From Bacteroidales bacterium (lineage in GTDB: Bacteria; Bacteroidota; Bacteroidia; Bacteroidales; Paludibacteraceae): DNA of 8,316 bases. Positions 1-6,009 of the stretch are shown here, piece after piece. The stretch covers positions 1 to 8,316 of the forward strand of contig CAAFXN010000064.1 in NCBI GenBank assembly GCA_900766775.1. Reading direction: 5' to 3'. The number at the start of each line of letters is the position of its first letter. The stretch's first letter is position 1. A model generated the notes under the pieces. That model worked only from the letters and a program-made list of their open reading frames with translations. It had not been told where the DNA came from and did no database searches. The position numbers were made by a program, and so were the translations under genes.

Positions 1-18
1 ACGACGCTCTTCCGATCT
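1..18 (+). other. Residual Illumina TruSeq read-1 adapter at contig end
   Basis: The first 18 bases, ACGACGCTCTTCCGATCT, are identical to the 3' end of the standard Illumina TruSeq read-1 adapter, which is joined directly to the insert after its final T. This is library sequence and not part of the genome. It happens to leave the following reading frame open, so an automatic caller could extend the methyltransferase through it and add the false residues TTLFRS. Genomic sequence should be taken to begin at base 19. Confidence 0.96.
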
Positions 19-825
19 AAGATTATCAACGGAGATTGCTTGGAAGTACTAAGCAAGTTTCCTGATAGCAGCATCGATCTCGTTGTTACTTCGCCTCCCT
101 ACAATTTGAAGAACTCTACCGGAAATGGCATGAAAGATGGGAGGGGTGGTAAATGGTCAAATGCGGCACTTATTAACGGGTATGAAAATTATGACGATTG
201 TATGCCCCACGAAGAATATGCTAAGTGGCAACATGAGGTATTGTTGCAGTTGTTGCGTGTAATTAAAGATGATGGGGCAATTTTCTACAATCATAAATGG
301 CGTGTTCAAGCAGGCTTGATGCAAGATCGCAGGGATATTGTGTATGATGTACCACTGCGTCAGATAATTATCTGGCGACGTAAAGGGGGAATCAATTTCA
401 ATGATGGATATTTCTTGCCCACGTATGAGGTTATCTATTTGATTGCCAAAAAAGATTTTAAGTTAGCACCACATGCGAATCGGTGGGGGGATGTATGGGA
501 CATAATGCAAGAACAGAGGAATGATCATCCAGCTCCTTTTCCCGTAGAATTGATAGATAGAATTATTAGTTCAACCAATGCACAATTGATTCTTGATCCA
601 TTTATGGGTTCAGGTACAACGGCTGTGGTGGCGGCTGGATTAGGGAGAAACTTTATCGGTATTGAGAAATCTGCCAAGTATTGTGAATCTGCAATGGCAA
701 GATTGGAACAAAACAAACTTTATCCCGAAGTAGCAAAGTTCCATCAGAAAACATTATTTTCTGAAGTAGAGAAAAAAATAACTAAATTGGCTAATCATGA
801 CTGTGGAATTGCAACACTTTTCTAA
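19..825 (+). CDS. Type II restriction-modification DNA methyltransferase, beta class (N4-C or N6-A), 5'-partial
   Basis: The product transfers a methyl group from S-adenosylmethionine to an exocyclic amino group of a base, protecting the target of the endonuclease encoded just downstream. Motif IV, TSPPYN (bases 88-105), precedes the AdoMet-binding motif I, DPFMGSGTT (bases 595-621). That order defines the beta class. The short stretch between them, ending in HPAPFPVELIDRII (motif X-like), should contain the target-recognition part. The frame is open from base 19 and begins KIINGDCLEVL, the usual start of such enzymes, so only a few N-terminal residues plus the start codon are probably missing. 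A TTG at base 40 is in frame but would cut into this conserved N-terminus, so I do not take it as the start. TSPPY is common in N4-cytosine enzymes, and known MvaI/BcnI partners make N4-methylcytosine, so N4-C is my preferred inference; N6-A is not excluded. Base composition is AT-richer than the ATPase genes, suggesting acquisition. Confidence 0.9.
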   Translation, partial: KIINGDCLEVLSKFPDSSIDLVVTSPPYNLKNSTGNGMKDGRGGKWSNAALINGYENYDDCMPHEEYAKWQHEVLLQLLRVIKDDGAIFYNHKWRVQAGLMQDRRDIVYDVPLRQIIIWRRKGGINFNDGYFLPTYEVIYLIAKKDFKLAPHANRWGDVWDIMQEQRNDHPAPFPVELIDRIISSTNAQLILDPFMGSGTTAVVAAGLGRNFIGIEKSAKYCESAMARLEQNKLYPEVAKFHQKTLFSEVEKKITKLANHDCGIATLF

Positions 826-1630
826 GGATGTCCTAATAGAAAAGTTTAAGGAAATATATGCTAAAGGATGGATTCGCAATGAACGTGGTCGAAACGATGG
901 CGCTGTTGGCAATACCTTAGAAGATTTGTTAGGTATTCCGGAGAACAATCTACCTATTCCTAATGCCGCAGAGTGGGAGCTGAAAGCCCAGCGGGCCCAA
1001 ACGACTTCTTTGTTGACACTTTTCCATATGGAGCCATCGCCACGGGCGATGAAGGTTGTATCTAATATATTGCTACAAAAGTATGGATGGGCGTCAGCTG
1101 AAGCAGGATTGAAATATCCGGAAGATGAGAAGTCCTTTCGTGCTACATTGTGTTCAAATTCGATATCCGATAGAGGTTTCTCGGTGATTGTGAATGATGT
1201 AGAAAATCGCGTAGAGATATCCTTTGATAGTACGCACATTGATAGTCGGCATGATGATTGGAAAAATGAAGTTAAGAAAAAGGCAGGACATCTTGGAAAT
1301 TTCGATATTGTGCCGTATTGGGGATTCGATGATTTATTTCATAAAGCGGGCGTTAAATTGACCAATTGTTTCTATGTACAAGCAGATGAAAAATGGGAAG
1401 TTACAGATGGAAAACGACAAAATTTCTTTTTGTACAATTATGTGTTGAAATTGTCTCATTTCGATAAGAAGAAGTTTATTGATGCAATTCGGGATGGTAA
1501 GGTATATGTAGACTTTGATGCTCGCACAGGGCATAATCATGGAACTAAATTTAGAATCAGATATACAGACATACCACTATTGTACGAAAATATAGAAGTA
1601 ATTATTGACAAACGAAATATATTAAAGTAA
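797..1630 (+). CDS. Type II restriction endonuclease, MvaI/BcnI family (MutH-like fold)
   Basis: This 277-residue protein should cut double-stranded DNA at a short CC-rich site unless it is methylated by the partner encoded upstream. The family assignment rests on GNTLEDLLGI (residues 38-47), EWELKAQR (59-66), LLTLFHMEP (72-80) and a C-terminal HNHGTKFRI. These match, as I recall them, MvaI (CC^WGG) and BcnI (CC^SGG), whose fold resembles the mismatch-repair nuclease MutH. Candidate catalytic residues are E42, E61 and K63. The position five residues before E61, an Asp in both MvaI and BcnI, is Asn here (N56, codon AAT at 962-964); E59 might compensate. Length is close to the family norm of about 240-280. 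The ATG at 797 overlaps the methyltransferase by 29 nt and has no obvious ribosome site; it is chosen because the N-terminal helix aligns with MvaI from about there. The gene is AT-rich (18 G+C in the 60 bases 1381-1440) and ends 8 nt before ntpB. Confidence 0.88.
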   Translation: MTVELQHFSKDVLIEKFKEIYAKGWIRNERGRNDGAVGNTLEDLLGIPENNLPIPNAAEWELKAQRAQTTSLLTLFHMEPSPRAMKVVSNILLQKYGWASAEAGLKYPEDEKSFRATLCSNSISDRGFSVIVNDVENRVEISFDSTHIDSRHDDWKNEVKKKAGHLGNFDIVPYWGFDDLFHKAGVKLTNCFYVQADEKWEVTDGKRQNFFLYNYVLKLSHFDKKKFIDAIRDGKVYVDFDARTGHNHGTKFRIRYTDIPLLYENIEVIIDKRNILK

Positions 1631-1638
1631 TAATAATA

Positions 1639-2967
1639 ATGGCAAAGGCATTTCAAAAGATTTACACCAAGATTACGGCTATCACCAAGGCAACTTGCTC
1701 GCTGAAAGCCGAAGGGGTGGGTAACGATGAACTCGCTACCGTGAATGGCAAACTGGCTCAGGTCGTTAAGATTATGGGCGATGATGTAACCCTGCAGGTG
1801 TTCCAAGGCACGGAGGGTATCCCCACCAACGCAGAAGTGGTGTTCCTCGGCAAGGCACCGTCGCTGAAAGTGAGCGAGCAGTTGGCAGGACGCTTCTTCA
1901 ACGCCTACGGCGACCCCATCGATGGCGGACCGGATGTGGAAGGTGAGGAAGTGGAGATTGGTGGTCCGAGTGTGAACCCCGTGCGCCGTAAGCAACCGAG
2001 CGAACTCATCGCTACCGGTATCGCAGGTATCGACCTGAACAACACCCTCGTTTCCGGACAGAAGATTCCGTTCTTCGCTGACCCCGACCAGCCTTACAAC
2101 CAAGTGATGGCGAACGTGGCGCTGCGTGCAGAGGCAGACAAGATTATCTTGGGCGGTATGGGTCTGACCAACGACGACTACCTCTATTTCAAGAATGTGT
2201 TCTCCAACGCCGGCGTGCTCGACCGTATTGTGTCCTTCGTGAACACCACCGAGAACCCGCCTGTGGAGCGTCTGCTTATTCCTGATATGGCGCTGTGTGC
2301 AGCAGAGTATTTCGCCGTGCAGAAGCATGAGAAAGTGCTTGTCCTCCTGACGGATATGACGCTATATGCCGATGCGTTGGCTATCGTGAGCAACCGTATG
2401 GACCAAATTCCTTCGAAGGACTCTATGCCGGGTTCGCTCTATTCCGACCTCGCGAAGATTTACGAGAAGGCAGTGCAGTTCCCCGAGGAGGCAGGTGGCG
2501 GCTCTATCACCATCATTGCTGTAACCACGCTGTCCGGCGGCGACATCACGCACGCTATCCCCGACAACACCGGTTATATCACCGAGGGTCAGTTGTACCT
2601 CCGCCGTGATAGCGACATCGGTAAGGTTATCGTTGACCCGTTCCGCTCGCTCTCGCGCCTGAAACAATTGGTAGCAGGAAAGAAGACCCGCGAAGATCAC
2701 CCGCAGGTGATGAACGCTGCCGTTCGTCTGTATGCCGACGCTGCTAATGCAAAGACCAAGAAAGAGAACGGATTTGACTTGACCGACTACGATGAGCGTT
2801 GCCTTGCCTTCGCAAAAGACTACTCGCGCGAGATTTTGGCGATTGATGTGAACATCAACACCACGCAGATGTTGGATGTGGCATGGACGCTCTTTGCTAA
2901 GTACTTCAAGCCCGAAGAGGTCAACATCAAGCAAGCAATCGTAGATAAATATTGGCCCAAAGCCTAA
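1639..2967 (+). CDS. ntpB: V/A-type ATPase subunit B (non-catalytic head subunit)
   Basis: Subunit B alternates with catalytic subunit A in the cytoplasmic head of the rotary V/A-type ATPase and completes the nucleotide sites at the A-B interfaces. The 442 residues show the usual order: an N-terminal beta barrel (about 1-75), a nucleotide-binding-like core (about 75-350) and a C-terminal helical domain. The P-loop position is degenerate (GQK at 140-142, then ADPDQPYN at 147-154, with no GKT), as expected for B and not A. The stretches GSLYSDLAKIYE, DITHAIPDNTGYITEGQ and FRSLSR, with the probable arginine finger R340, are family hallmarks. Unusually for this operon type, the gene before it is a restriction endonuclease, not subunit A; A must lie outside this window or be absent. 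The ATG lies in a run of TAA triplets with no Shine-Dalgarno match. ntpD follows after 6 nt. Composition is clearly GC-richer than the preceding gene (36 G+C in 1861-1920). Confidence 0.96.
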   Translation: MAKAFQKIYTKITAITKATCSLKAEGVGNDELATVNGKLAQVVKIMGDDVTLQVFQGTEGIPTNAEVVFLGKAPSLKVSEQLAGRFFNAYGDPIDGGPDVEGEEVEIGGPSVNPVRRKQPSELIATGIAGIDLNNTLVSGQKIPFFADPDQPYNQVMANVALRAEADKIILGGMGLTNDDYLYFKNVFSNAGVLDRIVSFVNTTENPPVERLLIPDMALCAAEYFAVQKHEKVLVLLTDMTLYADALAIVSNRMDQIPSKDSMPGSLYSDLAKIYEKAVQFPEEAGGGSITIIAVTTLSGGDITHAIPDNTGYITEGQLYLRRDSDIGKVIVDPFRSLSRLKQLVAGKKTREDHPQVMNAAVRLYADAANAKTKKENGFDLTDYDERCLAFAKDYSREILAIDVNINTTQMLDVAWTLFAKYFKPEEVNIKQAIVDKYWPKA

Positions 2968-2973
2968 TATATC

Positions 2974-3606
2974 ATGGCTATTACTTATCAATTTAATAAA
3001 ACATCCTTGCAGGCGCTTGAGAAAAACCTCAAGATGCGGCAACGCACGCTCCCGACGCTGCAAAACAAAGAGTCGGCACTTCGGCTTGAGGTGAAGAAAG
3101 CGAAGAAGGAGATCGAGGAACTGGATGCGGAGGTGAATTGCCGCATCAAGGACTACGACCAGATGCTTGCCTTGTGGGGAGAGTTTGACACGAGCCTTAT
3201 CCATGTGGATGATGTGCGTATGTCCGTGAAGAAGATTGCGGGTGTGCGCGTCCCCGTGCTGGAAGAGGTGGTTTATTCTACCAAGGAGTTCAGTCTGTTC
3301 TCCTCTCCCAAGTGGTTTGTCGACGGCTTCGAGCAACTCAAGGCGATAGCCGATGTGGGTATTCGTCAGGAGTTCGTGCGGCGCAAGGTGGACTTGCTGG
3401 ACTATGCCCGCAAGAAGACCACGCAGAAGGTGAACCTGTTTGAGAAAGTGCAGATACCCGGCTATCAGGACGCTATCCGCAAGATTAAGCGTTTCATGGA
3501 AGACGAGGAGAACCTGAGCAAGTCGAGCCAGAAAATCGTGAAGTCCAAACGCGAGGCAGAGGCGCGTGCCGCTGAGGAGCAAGCAAGAAAGGAGGCTGCC
3601 GTATGA
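2974..3606 (+). CDS. ntpD: V/A-type ATPase subunit D (central shaft)
   Basis: Subunit D is the central rotor shaft that runs into the A3B3 head and couples ATP hydrolysis to ring rotation. The 210-residue product has the expected shape. A long charged N-terminal helix (about 8-70, rich in K, E and L: KNLKMRQRTLPTLQNKESAL) is followed by a middle region with short beta segments (about 75-125). A second long helix comprises the C-terminal third and ends in a Lys/Arg/Glu/Ala-rich tail; the two helices should form an antiparallel coiled coil. It begins 6 nt after ntpB, and its stop overlaps the ntpI start in an ATGA arrangement, so D and I are probably translationally coupled. No separate subunit F gene is seen between D and I. 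Length is within the usual 200-220 residues. Confidence 0.94.
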   Translation: MAITYQFNKTSLQALEKNLKMRQRTLPTLQNKESALRLEVKKAKKEIEELDAEVNCRIKDYDQMLALWGEFDTSLIHVDDVRMSVKKIAGVRVPVLEEVVYSTKEFSLFSSPKWFVDGFEQLKAIADVGIRQEFVRRKVDLLDYARKKTTQKVNLFEKVQIPGYQDAIRKIKRFMEDEENLSKSSQKIVKSKREAEARAAEEQARKEAAV

Positions 3607-5363
3607 TTACGCAAATGAAGAAATATACGTTCCTTGTGTTCCATCGTGATTACGAGGCGTTCTTGGAGCAGTTGCGCTCGCTGGGCGTGGTGCATATCAC
3701 GGAGAAAGCCTCCGGCACGGCAGAGGACGCTACGCTGCAAGCCCTCTTGCAGCAGGCAGACCGCCTGCGCAAGACCATTGCACAAGGGGCTCCCGACCAA
3801 CTGTTGCAAGAGAAAGCCAACCTCGAGAGCCGTATCGCGGCTACCGGGAAGGAGGCGAAGACGATGGCGGTGTGGGGCGATTTCTCGGCTGCACGCATAG
3901 AGCAACTGCAACAAGCAGGCTATTCGCTGCGTTTCTTCGTCTGCCCGCAGAAGAAGTTTGAGGCAGAGTGGGGGACGGAAGTGGCTGTTGAGAAGGGGCA
4001 GGTGTATTTCGTAGTCGTTGGCAAGACGGGCGAAGAGACGCCGCTGCCGGACGAAATGGAAGCACATGCCACCGAACTCACGATTGGCAAGAAGTCGTCT
4101 GCCGATTTGCTCAAAGACGTAGATGGACTGAACGGACTCTTGGCGGCGCAGAATGCACGCATCGAGATGTGGCAGCGAGAGCAGTTGCCCGCGGTGGAGC
4201 AGGAGTATAAGGATACGTTGCAGCAGATTGATTGGCAGCGCGTTACGCTCAATACCGACACCGTGGCAGAAGGTGCGCTGAAAGTGGTGGAAGGCTTCTG
4301 CCCGATTGACCAAACGGCGGCGCTGGATAGCATGCTCCAAGAGCAGCATGTCTATTTCCAAGCAGAAGACCCGACGGTGAAGGACAAAACGCCCATCAAA
4401 CTGCGCAACAACTGGTTCACTCGCATGTTCGAGTGCTTCACGGGTATGTACGGTATGCCGACCTACGGCGAATTTGACCCCACGCCGATATTGGCACCGT
4501 TCTATCTTCTGTTCTTCGCCATGTGTATGGGCGATGCAGGCTATGGTTTCGTGCTGATTCTCTTTGGCTTGCTGGTGCACTACAAGAAACTGAACATCAG
4601 CATGTTCGAGGGCTTAGGTCCTATCATCACCACGCTGGGTGTAGGTACAGCCGTCGTGGGCTTCTTCCTCGGCACGTTCTTCGGTATTCCTTTGGCAGAG
4701 GCATCTTGGTATCCTGAGGCATTGAAGGGCATTATCGTGCAAGGAACGGTGATGGGCTACGATGCACAGATGGTGCTGGCTATCTGTATTGGTGTGTTCC
4801 ACATCTGCTTGGCGATGGTGGTGAAGGCAATTTGCTACACCAAACGCTTCGGTTTCAAGGAGAATATCTCCACATGGGGATGGTTGCTGCTGATAGTGGG
4901 CGGCTTGTCGGCATTGATATTGCTGATGCTGTTCAATGCTCCTGCGGAGGTAACCAAATGGACGCTGATTGCCATTGCGGGCGTGAGTGCGCTGGGCATC
5001 TATATCTTCAACAAGCCGGGGCGCAACCCGCTGCTGAATATCGGCGCAGGCTTGTGGGATACATACAACATGGCTACCGGACTATTGGGCGATGTGCTCT
5101 CGTATGTGCGTCTCTACGCGCTGGGACTTGCCGGCGGTATGTTGGGCGGCGCGTTTAACAACCTCGGCATGATGGTGCTGGGCGATAATCCGACATGGCA
5201 GTGGGTGGGCTTTGTCCTTATCCTGCTGGTGGGACACGTGCTGAATATCGCGATGTCGGCGCTGGGTGCTTTCGTTCACCCCTTGCGTCTGACCTTTGTG
5301 GAGTACTTCAAGAACTCCGGCTACGAAGGGAAAGGTATTGTTTATCAACCGTTTAAGAAATAA
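3603..5363 (+). CDS. ntpI: V/A-type ATPase subunit I (membrane stator, a-subunit homologue)
   Basis: Subunit I anchors the peripheral stalk and forms the half-channels through which ions reach the rotating K ring. The 586-residue protein has a soluble N-terminal half (about 1-290, beginning MKKYTFLVFH after a short leader and containing coiled-coil stretches). A membrane half follows with about seven or eight hydrophobic segments between residues 296 and 575. Recognisable family features are MGDAGYG (309-315) in the first membrane segment and SYVRLYALGLAGG near 500. R503 in the latter should be the essential arginine facing the ring carboxylate (equivalent to R735 of yeast Vph1). Length is slightly below the 600-660 common elsewhere but fits Bacteroidota versions as I know them. 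The ATG at 3603 overlaps the ntpD stop by 4 nt; a second in-frame ATG at 3615 is an alternative start. The gap to ntpK is a 26-nt AT-rich spacer. Confidence 0.95.
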   Translation: MITQMKKYTFLVFHRDYEAFLEQLRSLGVVHITEKASGTAEDATLQALLQQADRLRKTIAQGAPDQLLQEKANLESRIAATGKEAKTMAVWGDFSAARIEQLQQAGYSLRFFVCPQKKFEAEWGTEVAVEKGQVYFVVVGKTGEETPLPDEMEAHATELTIGKKSSADLLKDVDGLNGLLAAQNARIEMWQREQLPAVEQEYKDTLQQIDWQRVTLNTDTVAEGALKVVEGFCPIDQTAALDSMLQEQHVYFQAEDPTVKDKTPIKLRNNWFTRMFECFTGMYGMPTYGEFDPTPILAPFYLLFFAMCMGDAGYGFVLILFGLLVHYKKLNISMFEGLGPIITTLGVGTAVVGFFLGTFFGIPLAEASWYPEALKGIIVQGTVMGYDAQMVLAICIGVFHICLAMVVKAICYTKRFGFKENISTWGWLLLIVGGLSALILLMLFNAPAEVTKWTLIAIAGVSALGIYIFNKPGRNPLLNIGAGLWDTYNMATGLLGDVLSYVRLYALGLAGGMLGGAFNNLGMMVLGDNPTWQWVGFVLILLVGHVLNIAMSALGAFVHPLRLTFVEYFKNSGYEGKGIVYQPFKK

Positions 5364-5389
5364 TAATCATTAAATAATCAATTATCATT

Positions 5390-5806
5390 ATGGAATTTTT
5401 AGGTTTTTTGGGTTGGGCGCTGATGCTCGGCCTCGCAGGTATCGGTTCGGCTTATGGAACCACTATTGCTGCTAATGCAGCAGAAGGCGCTTTGAAGAAG
5501 AACAAAGAGAAATCGTCTTCGTACATGATTCTCTCGGCGCTTCCCGCAACGCAGGGTCTGTATGGTTTCGTGGCATTCTTGATGTGGGACAAGGCGGCTA
5601 TCGCTGCTAACCCCGCGCTGTATTTTGGTGTGGGTCTGGCAGTAGGTTTGGTTTGCCTCTTCTCGGCTATCCGTCAAGGTATGGTTTGTGCTAACGGTAT
5701 TGCCGGTATTGCAGCCGGTCATGACGTGCAGACCAACACGATGATTTACGCCGCTCTGCCGGAGTTCTATGCTATTCTTGCCCTTGTTGGCGCGCTGATG
5801 GCATAA
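5390..5806 (+). CDS. ntpK: V/A-type ATPase subunit K (ion-binding rotor ring subunit)
   Basis: Subunit K assembles into the membrane ring that carries ions past subunit I. The 138-residue product has four hydrophobic helices as two tandem hairpins (about 4-33, 45-66, 77-107 and 117-137). The ion-binding carboxylate is E125 in ALPEFYAIL of helix 4; helix 2 has LPATQGLYG with Q55 where a second carboxylate might stand. L51, T54, Q55, Q96 (in AIRQG) and E125 line up with L61, T64, Q65, Q110 and E139 of the sodium-pumping NtpK of Enterococcus hirae, as I recall that structure. Sodium coupling is therefore the favoured inference; direction (ATP-driven pump or synthase) cannot be told. It is the last gene of the operon and is followed 21 nt later by a strong terminator. 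Its start has an A/T-rich leader and no Shine-Dalgarno sequence, normal for Bacteroidota. Confidence 0.95.
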   Translation: MEFLGFLGWALMLGLAGIGSAYGTTIAANAAEGALKKNKEKSSSYMILSALPATQGLYGFVAFLMWDKAAIAANPALYFGVGLAVGLVCLFSAIRQGMVCANGIAGIAAGHDVQTNTMIYAALPEFYAILALVGALMA

Positions 5807-5827
5807 CAGAAAGGTCTTTAATAGAGC

Positions 5828-5868
5828 AAGGCTATCCAACAAGTTGCATTGTTGGATAGCCTTTGTTT
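5828..5868 (+). terminator. Rho-independent terminator of the V-ATPase operon
   Basis: A perfect 15-bp inverted repeat (AAGGCTATCCAACAA at 5828-5842, complement at 5849-5863) encloses the 6-nt loop GTTGCA and is followed by a short T-rich tail, TGTTT. It begins 21 nt after the ntpK stop. The minus-strand side lacks a clean T run, so it should act mainly on the plus strand, although a stem this stable may also impede transcription arriving from tex. Confidence 0.9.
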
Positions 5869-5885
5869 AGCGGAGGACCTTCATC

Positions 5886-5951
5886 GACCTGCGGACGACC
5901 TGCGGACGACCTGCGGGAGATCCGCGATAGACCCGCGACAGACCCGCGAAA
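5886..5951. repeat. Six-unit 11-bp tandem repeat array between convergent genes
   Basis: Six consecutive 11-bp units start at 5886, 5897, 5908, 5919, 5930 and 5941: GACCTGCGGAC twice, GACCTGCGGGA, GATCCGCGATA, GACCCGCGACA and GACCCGCGAAA. Together they fit GAYCYGCGRNN. Units 1-3 form one subtype and units 4-6 another. At the switch, GCGG (5913-5916) can pair with CCGC (5922-5925) across GAGAT. A degenerate seventh copy (GACCTTCATC, 10 bp) precedes the array at 5876. The unit length is not a multiple of three and no gene covers it, so it is not a coding repeat. Its function is unknown to me. Confidence 0.88.
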
Positions 5952-6002
5952 ATTTTGGGGCAGAAAGTTGCACAACGTAGAGCACGGGTGTGCCCATGCC
6001 CC
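5951..6002 (-). terminator. Possible weak terminator or structured 3' end of tex
   Basis: On the minus strand, just after the tex stop, GGGGCA (6002-5997) can pair with TGCCCC (5962-5957), which is followed by AAAATTTT. The loop is long (34 nt) and contains a smaller hairpin with arms GCAC and GTGC (5982-5993). The stem is short and the T run comes only after four A, so this is a weak call. It is listed because tex needs a 3' end and no better signal is visible between it and the ATPase terminator. Confidence 0.28.
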
Positions 6003-6009
6003 ATGCGTT

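Noticed and set aside
1509..1553. Possible Bacteroidota promoter for ntpB inside the endonuclease gene (TAgacTTTG at 1509, TAAATTTA at 1546)
   Set aside because: The first has wrong internal spacing, the second misses the final G, and no -33 element lies at the usual distance. An internal promoter may exist but the sequence does not show it.
19..1638. Insertion sequence or integrase carrying the restriction-modification pair
   Set aside because: No transposase, integrase or terminal inverted repeat is visible within the block. The left end lies outside the contig, so mobility is inferred from context and composition only.
1537..2328. Open frame of 263 codons on the minus strand across the restriction gene and ntpB
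   Set aside because: It spans the compositional junction between two unrelated real genes and shows no domain, so it is a chance antisense frame.
2362..3582. Long open frame of 406 codons on the minus strand across ntpB and ntpD
   Set aside because: It is antisense to two certain genes, crosses their boundary, has no recognisable domains and is rich in His, Leu and Arg, as expected from the complement of codon-biased genes.
3465..4580. Open frame of 371 codons on the minus strand under ntpD and ntpI
   Set aside because: It is a shadow of the ATPase genes with no family features and no start signal.
5886..5951. CRISPR array
   Set aside because: The 11-bp units are contiguous with no spacers, and no cas gene is nearby.
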